Source: Halobacteriales archaeon QH_2_65_14 (lineage in GTDB: Archaea > Halobacteriota > Halobacteria > Halobacteriales > Haloarculaceae). Taken from it: DNA of 32,092 nt. The notes under the pieces are model-generated. The model saw nothing but the letters and a program-made list of their open reading frames with translations, was not told the origin of the DNA and did not search any database. Of the stretch, positions 15,893 through 23,245 are shown piece after piece. Within the stretch, counting starts at the first letter, position 1; every line of letters begins with the position of its first letter. The translations under genes were made by a program, and so were the position numbers. Where the stretch lies: NCBI GenBank assembly GCA_003021285.1, contig PXQO01000029.1, positions 1 to 32,092 of the forward strand, given 5' to 3'.

Positions 15893-15926
15893 TGGACTGG
15901 AGGGGGCCATGAACGTGGAGTTACGA

Positions 15927-16162
15927 ACAGCATGAAAGCCCCGAAGCGCTCGCTGGCTGCGACTCGCTGCGCTCCTCACTGCGTTGCGGTGCTTACGTCG
16001 TCTCGCTCGGCGAGCCCTTCGCCCCTTTCAGTCCCGCCCGACGTGGCGTTCCAGGCCGGGCGGAGGCTTTCATGCTGGTCGCAGTCCTTGCCCATCTCTT
16101 CTGTGAACAGTGCACCCCTTTACTTCCGAGAGAGCCAGCGGGGGCTTTCATGCTGGTAGCAG
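15927..16162. repeat. Composite palindromic repeat with 16-base inverted arms and internal long inverted repeat
   Basis: Outer arms ACAGCATGAAAGCCCC (15927-15942) and GGGGCTTTCATGCTGG (16141-16156) are reverse complements at 15 of 16 positions. A second rightward copy, GGCTTTCATGCTGGTCGCAG (16065-16084), repeats 19 of 20 bases of 16143-16162. Inside, TGAAAGCCCCGAAGCGCTCGC (from 15933) is an imperfect inverted repeat of GCGAGCCCTTCGCCCCTTTCA (ending 16030), giving a long stem around CGACTCGCTGCGCTCC. The arms nearly equal those of the element at 4468-4539. The region is intergenic between divergent M20 peptidase and NSUN methyltransferase genes and holds no transposase, so a non-autonomous or structural repeat is likely. 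Confidence 0.65.
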
Positions 16163-16244
16163 GTTTGTCGAGTCCTCGCCAGTCGATACAGCCCCACACG
16201 CCTCGTTCCGAAACCGACAAGCAACGGGGGCGACCAGTCCGTCC

Positions 16245-17129
16245 ATGAGCGTACTGGAACGGTACGAGCCGCTCGTCGACGACGTCGACGCGTTCCGCGC
16301 GGCCTGCGAGCGGCCGCTCCCGTCGGTCGTCAGGGTCAACACCATCAAGACGACTGTCGAGCGGGCCAGGGCGGCGCTCGACGAGGCCTGGCTCCCGGGG
16401 CTGTTGCGCCTGCCCGACACACAGCCGGGGGCGAACTGGCCGTACGTCCAGGGCTGGCTCCACGGTCAGGAGGAGGTATCGGCGCTCCCCGCCGAGGTGC
16501 TCGACCCGCAACCCGGCGAGCGCGTCTGGGACGCCTGCGCCGCTCCGGGGAGCAAGACGACCCAACTGGCAGCACTGATGGACGACACGGGGCTGGTGGT
16601 GGCGACCGACAGCAACCTCGGGCGCATCTCCGCGCTGCGGTCGAACACCGAACGGCTCGGTGTGACCGACGTCGCCGTCACCGTCGAGGACGCGCGCAAC
16701 CACTCGCTGAAACCGTTCGGCGGGGAGCCCTACGACCGGACGCTCGTCGACGCCCCCTGCTCCTGTGAGGGAACGATTCGGAAGAACCCGGACGCGCTGG
16801 AGCGGTGGAGCCTCGACCACGTCGAGGGCATCGCCGGCACGCAGAAGGGAATTCTCAAGCGCGCCGTCGAGGCGACCCGCGAGGGCGGTACGGTGGTCTA
16901 CTCGACGTGCACCTTCGCGCCCGAGGAGAACGAGGCCGTGCTGGATTTCGTCCTCGGCGAGCGGCCGTGTCGCCTCGTCGCGTTCGACGTCCCGCTCGAC
17001 TCCACCCCCGGAATCACGGAGTGGCAGGGCGAGTCCTTCGACGAGTCCGTCACGCGCGCGAAACGGATTTACCCACACCACAACGACACCGGCGGCTTCT
17101 TCTGTGCCAAACTGGAGGTGACCGGCTGA
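16245..17129 (+). CDS. NOL1/NOP2/Sun (RsmB-like) RNA 5-methylcytosine methyltransferase
   Basis: A 294-residue SAM-dependent enzyme that methylates cytosine C5 in tRNA or rRNA. Start MSVLERYEPLVDDVDAFRAACERPLPSVVRVNTIKTT. Motif I is VWDACAAPGSKTTQLAALM, followed by LVVATDSNLGRISALRSNTERLG, the PC motif in DRTLVDAPCSCEGTIRKNP and the catalytic-cysteine motif GGTVVYSTCTFAPEENEAVL, ending KRIYPHHNDTGGFFCAKLEV. Between ALDEA and WLPGLLRLPDTQPG the chain seems about ten residues shorter than relatives I recall, in frame. The next gene overlaps by one base (TGATG) and probably supplies an RNA-binding domain. Confidence 0.92.
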   Translation: MSVLERYEPLVDDVDAFRAACERPLPSVVRVNTIKTTVERARAALDEAWLPGLLRLPDTQPGANWPYVQGWLHGQEEVSALPAEVLDPQPGERVWDACAAPGSKTTQLAALMDDTGLVVATDSNLGRISALRSNTERLGVTDVAVTVEDARNHSLKPFGGEPYDRTLVDAPCSCEGTIRKNPDALERWSLDHVEGIAGTQKGILKRAVEATREGGTVVYSTCTFAPEENEAVLDFVLGERPCRLVAFDVPLDSTPGITEWQGESFDESVTRAKRIYPHHNDTGGFFCAKLEVTG

Positions 17130-17692
17130 TGGCCGACGGAAGCGGCGGGAACGGTGCCGACCACGACACGGACCAGCAGGCGGAAAACGTCGGCACCAGG
17201 TTCGACAGGCTCCCGGCGACGGCCGACGAGCGGGTCGTCGCGGGGCGGCCCACCCGCAGGGAGGTCCTCGACTGGTGGGACGAGCGGTTCGGTATCGACC
17301 CCGCGGTCTTCGAGCCGTACTCGTTCTGGGAGCGCGGTGCGGGAAAGATATGGGCGTTCCACGGCGAGCTAGCGTCGCCGGTCGAGGTTGAGGTTGAGGC
17401 GCTCGGCATGACAGTCCTGCGAACCCGCCAGGAACACTGGAAGCCGACGCTGGAGGCCGCCCAGCGGCTCGGCGGTCACGCGACGAGGAACTGTATCGAA
17501 CTCACCGACGGCCAGGCGCGGGCGTTCTTCGCCGGCCGGGACCAGGAACTCGACTGGGACGGGGACTGGGGATACCTCCTCGTGACGCACGAACTCGCCG
17601 GCCGGGCGCAACCGCTCGGGGTCGGGCTGTACGTCTACGGCGAACTCCGGTCGATGGTCCCCAAGGGCCGCCAGCGGGACATCCCGAAGTGA
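17129..17692 (+). CDS. Conserved haloarchaeal protein coupled to NSUN methyltransferase (PUA-like C-terminus suspected)
   Basis: The 187-residue protein starts MADGSGGNGADHDTDQQAENVGTRFDRLPATADERVV with an acidic, probably disordered N-terminus. It continues with a folded region (RREVLDWWDERFGIDPAVFEPYSFWERGAGKIWAF) and ends LLVTHELAGRAQPLGVGLYVYGELRSMVPKGRQRDIPK. The pattern 'PLGVGLYVYGELRSMVPKGRQ' resembles the C-terminal RNA-binding (PUA/RsmF-like) domain that in many NSUN enzymes is fused to the methyltransferase. The start overlaps the methyltransferase stop by one base, so the products are likely made together. The track ORF from 16805 is a shadow before this start. Function is inferred from resemblance and coupling only. 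Confidence 0.75.
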   Translation: MADGSGGNGADHDTDQQAENVGTRFDRLPATADERVVAGRPTRREVLDWWDERFGIDPAVFEPYSFWERGAGKIWAFHGELASPVEVEVEALGMTVLRTRQEHWKPTLEAAQRLGGHATRNCIELTDGQARAFFAGRDQELDWDGDWGYLLVTHELAGRAQPLGVGLYVYGELRSMVPKGRQRDIPK

Positions 17693-17717
17693 CTTTCTGA
17701 CGTTGTCAGCGCTGCGT

Positions 17718-17911
17718 TCAATCGTCCCCCGGTTGGTATGCATTACCCCGTCGTTCGATTGTATAGAGTTCCAGGTAATCGTCGGGTTCGCGCCACTGGT
17801 CGGCCACTATCTCGTCGAGTTTATCGGTGATTCGTTCTGTGCATGGTCGTCAAGATCGTCGTATGTGCGCTTCGCGGGAGTCCGGAACTGCCAGTTCCAC
17901 TCGTCACTCAT
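17718..17911 (-). pseudogene. ParE/RelE-family toxin remnant (frameshift plus lost core)
   Basis: Directly downstream of the antitoxin gene, overlapping it by eight bases (ATGAGTGA). One frame reads MSDEWNWQFRTPAKRTYDDLDDHAQ and then runs into a stop. One base displaced, the frame continues ERITDKLDEIVADQWREPDDYLELYTIERRGNAYQPGDD and ends at TGA (17720-17718). Aligned with the toxin-like half of the fusion protein in this same window (WDWVLTDTAKADLDRRDDYARERIVGKLDELVTGEWRNP ... FRLGCRVDPEAKLLYVLRIRMRG), the remnant lacks about 30 residues that include the FRLGCRV strand, joining DDYLEL straight to YTIERRG. It cannot encode a working toxin. The gene is not in the ORF track. Confidence 0.75.
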
Positions 17912-18176
17912 CGTTTCCGAGAATCTCGTCGCGTAAGAACGTCTCGCTCTCGCCCGCCCGGCGTGCGTGTTCGACGGCGGCAATCTCCTTCCAGCTCTCT
18001 CGGGTTAGTTCGGGATGCCGGACGGCATCACGGAGCGCCTCTCGGACGAACTCACTGCGGCTGTTGTACCCTTCATCGCGCCAGGCCGCGTCGATGTCGG
18101 CGAGCAATGCTTCCGTGAGTCGAATGTTGATGTTCGTTTTCTCCGGGTCGGCGTCGTTTGTATCTGTATCAGACAT
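17904..18176 (-). CDS. Ribbon-helix-helix antitoxin (ParD/CopG-like)
   Basis: A 90-residue protein: acidic leader MSDTDTNDADPEKTN, then the ribbon-helix-helix domain INIRLTEALLADIDAAWRDEGYNSRSEFVREALRDAVRHPEL (strand INIRL, helices LLADIDAAWRDEG and SRSEFVREALRDAV), then a helical C-terminal region ESWKEIAAVEHARRAGESETFLRDEIL that would wrap the partner toxin. Antitoxins of this type repress their own operon. The toxin gene that follows is degraded, so this antitoxin is now apparently an orphan. Start chosen as the track ATG, preceded by AACACAAACGT. Confidence 0.85.
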   Translation of the reverse strand: MSDTDTNDADPEKTNINIRLTEALLADIDAAWRDEGYNSRSEFVREALRDAVRHPELTRESWKEIAAVEHARRAGESETFLRDEILGNDE

Positions 18177-18270
18177 ACGTTTGTGTTACACTCCGGTCGT
18201 GACAAGCGTTCGCTCCCGCTGGGTGGCTGGATGAACTCTCCTTTCTGATCCGGTTCTAGCACTTCTCGTA

Positions 18271-19097
18271 TTACCTGTCCACGGCCGGTGACGGTGGAAA
18301 CTGCGTCCCGACGTCGTCCGGCACGTCGAACGAGCCGGGATGGATGCATCCTGCCAGATACGCCAGTGTGTCGACGAGCCGTGGCCCCGGCCGGTTCACG
18401 TAGTTGTGCCCGTCCATGGCGTAGACGCGGCCTGCCTGCACGGCGGAGAGCTCTGCCCAGCCCTCGCGGTCGGTCAGGTCGTCCGTGTTCGCGAGCGTCT
18501 GGTCGAGGTCGAACCCGCAGGGGGCGGCCACCAGCACCTCGGGGTCGTAGGTGCGAATCTCGTCCCACTCGCGGGGACGGGACCGGTCGCCCTCGCTCGC
18601 CAGGCCGTACTCGCCGCCACACCGCTCGACCATTCCGGGAATCCAGTGGCCGGCAACCATGACGGGGTCGAGCCAGTCCAGCACTACTACGCGAGGGCCA
18701 TCGTCGGGCGTCTCCCGTTCGATGCGGTCTACGCGAGCCTGCAAATCGGCTCTCAGTTCCCGCGCCCGCTCCTCCCGGTCGAGCACCGCTCCGAGCCGTT
18801 CGAGGTCGGCGAACACATCGGCGAGGCTGTGGGGGTCGGTCGTCACGACCTCTGCGTCGATGCGAGCGCGGCCAGCAGGTCGCGGTCGAGGTCGTAGACC
18901 CCGCCATCGTCGCTCGCTTCGGCGACCTGCTCGTTGATCTCCGCACTCGACGCGCCCGGATCGATGCGGGTCTCGATGACTGACGGCAGCTCCGCCGCCT
19001 CGGGCGGGTAGTCACACTCGTGGGAGACCCCGACCGGCTCGACCCCGAGGGCGTACAGCATCTCGGTCGCCGACGGGAGCAGTGAAACGACGCGCAT
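18271..19097 (-). pseudogene. btuF: Cobalamin-binding (BtuF-like) protein, frameshifted with missing internal segment
   Basis: Two frames encode one BtuF-like protein of the TroA/periplasmic-binding fold. The N-terminal part, MRVVSLLPSATEMLYALGVEPVGVSHECDYPPEAAELPSVIETRIDP to DRDLLAALA, runs from the ATG at 19097, leaderless by the GTTTAAG box about 27 bases upstream; a GTG at 19118 is an alternative. The C-terminal part, DAEVVTTDPHSLADVFADLERLGAVL to HPGSFDVPDDVG, is in another frame to 18271. The block normally carrying a 'VLTQ..CDVCAV' motif, about 30 residues in relatives I recall, is absent at the junction near 18847-18863. No signal peptide is visible, as in many haloarchaeal cytoplasmic homologues of unknown role. 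Confidence 0.75.
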
Positions 19098-19121
19098 ACC
19101 CCCCGTTGGGACGGACACTGC

Positions 19122-19871
19122 TTAAACGCCGGCGTCCGGTGGTTCCTCTGTGGAGGGCTCATCCCCGCACTCCCGGTCGAGACACCGCTGCCCAGTCGCC
19201 GTCTCGAAGACTGGCAGGCCACACCGGCAGTCGTCGACGTGTCGCCCCGCCGGAAACGAGAAACCGGTCTCGCAATCGGGATAGCGCTCACAGCCCAGCA
19301 GGAGGCCGCCCCGGCGCAGGACGCGCAGGTCGCCGCCACACGCCGGACAGCACCACTCGCGGTCGAACGCCTCGCGGACCCGCTCGTCGAGGGATTCACA
19401 GTCGGCGTCGAGACACACCTCGAAGGTCGCGCCGCGCTCGACCCGAAACAGGGGGAGGTCGCAGTCGGCACACGTCTCCCCGAGAACCGTCGCCCCCGTG
19501 GGCAGCGAGTACTCCACCGGACAGTCCGGACACGAGACGTCCCCGCGGGCACGGACGAGCGTTCCGTCGCAGTCCGGGCAGTCACCCACCGGGACGCCCG
19601 CGTCACTCGCCGGATACCGACCGCGACCGTAGGCCTCCTCGACGGTCACCCGGAGCGACTGGTCGCCGTCGCGCGCGGTGATGGTGTCCCGGTCGACTGT
19701 CACGGCCTCCGCGCGGGTCAGCCACGCCAGCGGCTGGTACCCTCTCGCGTCGTGCACCAGAACGGTGCCGTCGGGCTTGACGACGACCAGCGCGTCGCCG
19801 TGCTGTTCGCGGTCGCGGCTCCCCTCGAAAACGGTCGTGCATCTGCCGGCGATGACCTCTATTCCGGACAT
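19122..19871 (-). CDS. NucS-N-like domain protein with topoisomerase-type zinc fingers
   Basis: A 249-residue protein of mixed architecture. The N-terminal 85 residues (VIAGRCTTVFEGSRDREQHGDALVVVKPDGTVLVHDARGYQPLAWLTRAEAV) resemble the DNA-binding N-terminal domain of the NucS/DUF91 endonucleases. The rest is a series of cysteine knuckles: CPDCDGTLVRARGDVSCPDC, CADCDLPLFRVE, CCPACGGDLRVLRRGGLLLGCERYPDCETGFSFPAG (the typical C4 zinc finger of topoisomerase I tails) and CRCGLPVFETATGQRCLDREC. No nuclease catalytic domain follows. A DNA-binding repair accessory role is plausible but inferred. Start at 19871 has TTTACATA 24-31 bases upstream; the track extension to 20102 is not protein-like. Confidence 0.8.
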   Translation of the reverse strand: MSGIEVIAGRCTTVFEGSRDREQHGDALVVVKPDGTVLVHDARGYQPLAWLTRAEAVTVDRDTITARDGDQSLRVTVEEAYGRGRYPASDAGVPVGDCPDCDGTLVRARGDVSCPDCPVEYSLPTGATVLGETCADCDLPLFRVERGATFEVCLDADCESLDERVREAFDREWCCPACGGDLRVLRRGGLLLGCERYPDCETGFSFPAGRHVDDCRCGLPVFETATGQRCLDRECGDEPSTEEPPDAGV

Positions 19872-19894
19872 GGGGGCCACTGGTCGTTGCTTCG

Positions 19895-19902
19895 TATGTA
19901 AA
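19895..19902 (-). promoter_or_regulatory. TATA box of the NucS-like/zinc-finger gene
   Basis: Minus-strand TTTACATA lies 24-31 bases before the ATG at 19871. Confidence 0.5.
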
Positions 19903-19924
19903 GGTGAGGTACCGGGAGAGAGAC

Positions 19925-19948
19925 CTGGGCCGTGGACGAGCGGCCCAG
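19925..19948 (-). terminator. Candidate terminator hairpin
   Basis: CTGGGCCG and CGGCCCAG form a perfect 8-bp stem with an 8-base loop, downstream of the small membrane protein gene and upstream of the next minus-strand gene. The minus strand then reads TCTCTCTCC, only moderately pyrimidine-rich, so termination is tentative. Confidence 0.3.
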
Positions 19949-20064
19949 TGTGCAGGAATCGGCAAGGCTCGGACCGGCATGGGGGCCGGGTGGGTTGGTT
20001 TGCGAACTGGCGTCGGAGAGTTGCTGGCTGGTCTGTCGGCGAGGAGGCACCCACCTGGCGGGTC

Positions 20065-20304
20065 TTATCGCTTGTAGTTCCTGCCGAGGACGAGGCCAAC
20101 AAGGTTCGCCAGCAACAGTCCGGCCAACAGTAGGGGCGACTGCTGGACGGTACCGCTGGCGATCAGGCCGAGCAGGACGAACGGGCTGAGAACCGCCGTC
20201 CAGAACCCGGCGAACTTCGCTGGCAATCCGAGTACCCGCAACGACTGTGCCCCGACCTGGCGGGATGCAATCGAATCGGTCTCAAACGGCGACGCGCTCG
20301 ACAT
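20065..20304 (-). CDS. Small membrane protein, two predicted helices
   Basis: A 79-residue protein starting MSSASPFETDSIASRQVGAQSLRVLGLPAKFAGFW. Two hydrophobic segments follow, FWTAVLSPFVLLGLIASGT and LLLAGLLLANLVGLVLG, with a basic end RNYKR. The start at 20304 is favoured over the upstream ATG at 20319 because GAGGAG lies about 7 bases before it as a ribosome binding site and a TATA-like TTATATTG sits farther upstream. I do not recognise the family; small two-helix proteins of this kind are frequent in haloarchaea. It stands alone between the helicase and the zinc-finger gene. Confidence 0.65.
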   Translation of the reverse strand: MSSASPFETDSIASRQVGAQSLRVLGLPAKFAGFWTAVLSPFVLLGLIASGTVQQSPLLLAGLLLANLVGLVLGRNYKR

Positions 20305-20403
20305 GGTGGGTCTCCTCACTTACCTCTATGGAAGCTACCACAATATAAGGGGTCGACCGCTAGCGCAATTTCGCCTCGTTTTCCGAATCCCCCTCGCTCC
20401 CCC

Positions 20404-20433
20404 GACGTTTTACGGCCCCTCCTGGACGTTTTA
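20404..20433. repeat. GACGTTTTA direct repeats 21 bases apart
   Basis: GACGTTTTA occurs at 20404-20412 and again at 20425-20433, so equivalent bases are spaced 21 bp, two turns of the helix. They lie in an AT-richer gap about 100 bases before the small membrane protein gene. Confidence 0.4.
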
Positions 20434-20509
20434 TCGAACTCTGAAAATCGCTTAGACGATTTAAAACTGCTTTTGAGCGAGTTTCGAGAACCGAGTAACT
20501 GCGGCACTG

Positions 20510-22885
20510 TCACTCGGTAACGTCGACCTGTCGGGTGCGAACAACCGGGGTGAGCGGGAGGTCGGGAAAGACGACGCGGACGGCGAATTCGAGGCTGTCG
20601 GTCGAACTCCCGAACACGCCGACGGGGAGGGTCGTCGCGCCGAGGTACGTGCTCTTGCTCGTCATCTCGACGTCGTTGACCGTGACCGAGAGGGCCGCGC
20701 GGGCGTTGCCGGCAGTCGTGCGGACGGTCACTTCCTGCATCGCGCGCTCGCCGCGGCCGATGCGCTCGGGGAACGCCCCCCAGTCGACGTCGACGACGGG
20801 CAGTTCGGTCGCGCTCTCGTGGACGCGTTCGGCGACGCCGTCGCTCAGGCCGGCGGCGGCCAGTTCGGAGACGCTCGCGTCGACGACGTCGGCCGGCGAC
20901 TGGTAGCCCGCTGTTGCAAGCGAGGCGGCCCGCGTCGACCCGACGCCGTCGATGGCGGTCAGTCCGACGGCGTCCTCGCTGATACCGGTCTCGACGCGTG
21001 CCTCGATGCGACGAACGAGGTTCGCGTCCGCGCCGGTCCCGAAGCGGTCGACGATGGCTCGCAGTGCCGCGAGCAGTCGCAGGGCGTTCTGCCGGATGAC
21101 CCACGCGTCACTGCGGAGTTCCGCCGGCGTCGTTCCGTTCATTCCGGCGCGCAGGATGGCGAGTACCTTGCGCGCCCCCGGGTCGTGACCCTCGGCACGG
21201 TTCCCGAGGACGGCGTCGATGGCATCCTGTTCGTCCGAGCGGGCGCTGACGCTGTCGAACTCCGCGGCGGTTGCGACCGCGACCAGCACGTCGGCCGTCG
21301 ACAGCGCCTCATGCTCGGCGAGGTCGGCGAACGACCGCGCCGTCGGCAACCGGAGGTAAAACTCCGATGCCAGCCGACCGAGCGCTGTCGGTTCGACGGC
21401 GAGCCCGTCTATCTCGACGAACTCCCGGTCGACGAGCCATTCGAGCGTCCGACTCACCCGCTCGCGCAGGTCCGCGTCCGAGACGGGGGCCGCCGAGCGT
21501 TGCGCACGCACGTAGTAGAACGTGGTATCGAGCCAGTCCATCGCGTCGTCGACGTCCCTGACGGTGCCGAGTGCGATTTCGGCGTTCAGGTGGACCGCGA
21601 GGTCGGTCGCCGCCGACCGGTCACCGGTAGCGTCGGCCGAGCGGTCGACGAGTTGCGACTCGATGGTCTTGCCGTCTTCGAGCAGGCGGCGGTACCGGTC
21701 GGCCGAGTCGGGCGCACAGACGACCCACGCGTACCCTCGGTCGTCGTAGCCGGGCCGCCCGGCCCGACCGAGCATCTGGAGCACGTCGAGCGGACTCATC
21801 TCCACCTCGCCTTCCAGCGGGTCGTGGTAGGTCGTATCCCGGATGATGACACACCGCGCGGGCAGGTTGACGCCCCACGCGAGCGTCGACGTCGAGAACA
21901 GGAGCTGTATCTTGCCCTCGCGGAACCACTCCTCGACGCGGTTGCGGTCCTCGCGTGCGAGGCCGGCGTGGTGGAACCCGACGCCGTCGAGCACCGACTG
22001 GCGCAGGGTGTCGTCGGCCAGGTCGTCCGCCTCGGTGTGGAAATCGTAGTCACCGCGCGCACTGACCGGGATGTCCCGGCCCGCGAGTTCGTCGCGGGCC
22101 TTTTTCGCGGCCTGGACCGTGTCCTGGCGCGAGGAGACGAACACGAGCGCCTGTCCGTCCTCGCGGATGTGGGGTTCCGCGAGGTCCAGCGCCCGGTAGA
22201 GCCGCCGGTACTTGTCGGCGAAGGCGTTCTCGCCGCGACTGTATGTCCTCACGTCGGCCGCAAGCGGGACGGGCCGGTAGGAGTCCCCGAACGAGAACGT
22301 CGTCTCCTCGAGCGCGTCGAGCCAGGCGGCGACGTCGCCGACGTTGGGCATCGTCGCCGAGAGGGCGACGACGCGCGGGTCACACAGCCGACGAAGCCGC
22401 GAGATGGTGACTTCGAGGACGCTACCGCGTTCCTCGGAGTCGAGCAGGTGGACCTCGTCGATGATACAGCAGTCGATGTCGGTCATGAACGAGTAGCGCC
22501 GGGAGTCGCGTTTTCTGGTCGCCGAGTCCGCCTTCTCGGGGGTCATCACCAGCACGTCCGCGCGCTCGGCCCGGCGGGGGTTCAGGTCGCGCTCGCCCGT
22601 GACGACGTACACCGAGTAGCCCAGTTCCTCGAAGCGCTCCCACTCGCGCTCTTTCTCGTTGGTGAGCGCACGAAGCGGCGCGAGGAACAGTGCCGTCCCG
22701 CCCTCCTCCAGGGTGCGACAGATCGCAACCTCCGCGACTGCCGTCTTCCCGCTCGCGGTCGGGGCGCTGACGACGACGTTCTCCTCGGTGTCGAGCACCG
22801 CCGGCAGTGTCTCGGCCTGCATGGCGTTGAAGCGCTCGAACGGGAACGCCTCCGCGAACGCCGGCAACACCTCCTCGACGGGCAT
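20510..22885 (-). CDS. Ski2/Hel308-like ATP-dependent DEAD/DEVH-box helicase
   Basis: Superfamily 2 helicase of 791 residues from MPVEEVLPAFAEAFPFERFNAMQAETLPAVL. Motifs in order: Q-motif-like FNAMQAETLP, Walker A SAPTASGKTAVAE, LAPLRALTNEK, TPEKAD, Walker B IIDEVHLLDS, SATMPN, VFVSSRQ, GFHHAGLAREDR, STSTLAWGVNLPA and motif VI MLGRAGRPGYDDRG. A winged-helix and ratchet region follows, then a helix-hairpin-helix-like LTAIDGVGSTRAASLATAGYQSPADVV, as in Hel308, and a C-terminal beta-rich domain (VRTTAGNARAALSVTVNDVEM ... VRVVFPDLPLTPVVRTRQVDV), which recalls Sec63/Brr2-type tails. Hel308 proteins act at stalled replication forks. The track start at 23089 precedes any helicase sequence; 22885 has GGACGGAG just upstream. 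Confidence 0.9.
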   Translation of the reverse strand: MPVEEVLPAFAEAFPFERFNAMQAETLPAVLDTEENVVVSAPTASGKTAVAEVAICRTLEEGGTALFLAPLRALTNEKEREWERFEELGYSVYVVTGERDLNPRRAERADVLVMTPEKADSATRKRDSRRYSFMTDIDCCIIDEVHLLDSEERGSVLEVTISRLRRLCDPRVVALSATMPNVGDVAAWLDALEETTFSFGDSYRPVPLAADVRTYSRGENAFADKYRRLYRALDLAEPHIREDGQALVFVSSRQDTVQAAKKARDELAGRDIPVSARGDYDFHTEADDLADDTLRQSVLDGVGFHHAGLAREDRNRVEEWFREGKIQLLFSTSTLAWGVNLPARCVIIRDTTYHDPLEGEVEMSPLDVLQMLGRAGRPGYDDRGYAWVVCAPDSADRYRRLLEDGKTIESQLVDRSADATGDRSAATDLAVHLNAEIALGTVRDVDDAMDWLDTTFYYVRAQRSAAPVSDADLRERVSRTLEWLVDREFVEIDGLAVEPTALGRLASEFYLRLPTARSFADLAEHEALSTADVLVAVATAAEFDSVSARSDEQDAIDAVLGNRAEGHDPGARKVLAILRAGMNGTTPAELRSDAWVIRQNALRLLAALRAIVDRFGTGADANLVRRIEARVETGISEDAVGLTAIDGVGSTRAASLATAGYQSPADVVDASVSELAAAGLSDGVAERVHESATELPVVDVDWGAFPERIGRGERAMQEVTVRTTAGNARAALSVTVNDVEMTSKSTYLGATTLPVGVFGSSTDSLEFAVRVVFPDLPLTPVVRTRQVDVTE

Positions 22886-23245
22886 CTCCGTCCCTGCGTC
22901 GGCACTGCGGTTCACATCTTGAGGGTGTGCTGGGCGGGCAAAGGTGTTTCCATACCGCGGTGAAAGTGATCGTCCCATTGTAAGGCCAACAAGCGGTTCA
23001 CCATACACACCCCGAGGAGATGAAACAGGCAAAACAGCGACGGCGGACACGAGAGCAAAAGCCCTGTGATGAAACTCGTTTCGGTACACGAGGACCTGCC
23101 TGCAATCACGAACACCAGCGGCGGTGAGGGGGACGTTGACCCGAGTACCGTAGGCGTTTGCCGGAGCGTCCTACCTACACAATGAGTCACAGTCACCCCC
23201 TGACCGCCTGCCCCGGGCGCTGTCATCCTTTTCGGCGGCTTGCGG
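22886..23245. other. Gene-free stretch upstream of the helicase
   Basis: About 360 bases between the end of the MATE pseudogene and the helicase start. ORFs crossing it are extensions or shadows without recognisable folds. It contains the interrupted palindrome TTGT-AAGGCCA-ACAA near 22979 and presumably the helicase promoter; nothing more can be supported. Confidence 0.5.

Noticed and set aside
15927-16162. CRISPR array
   Set aside because: The repeated word GGCTTTCATGCTGG occurs only twice in direct orientation and once inverted, with unequal spacing and no spacer structure.
20819-22963. 714-residue plus-strand ORF opposite the helicase
   Set aside because: Long antisense frames are common in GC-rich haloarchaeal genes. 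The translation lacks recognisable motifs, while the minus strand shows a full set of helicase motifs.
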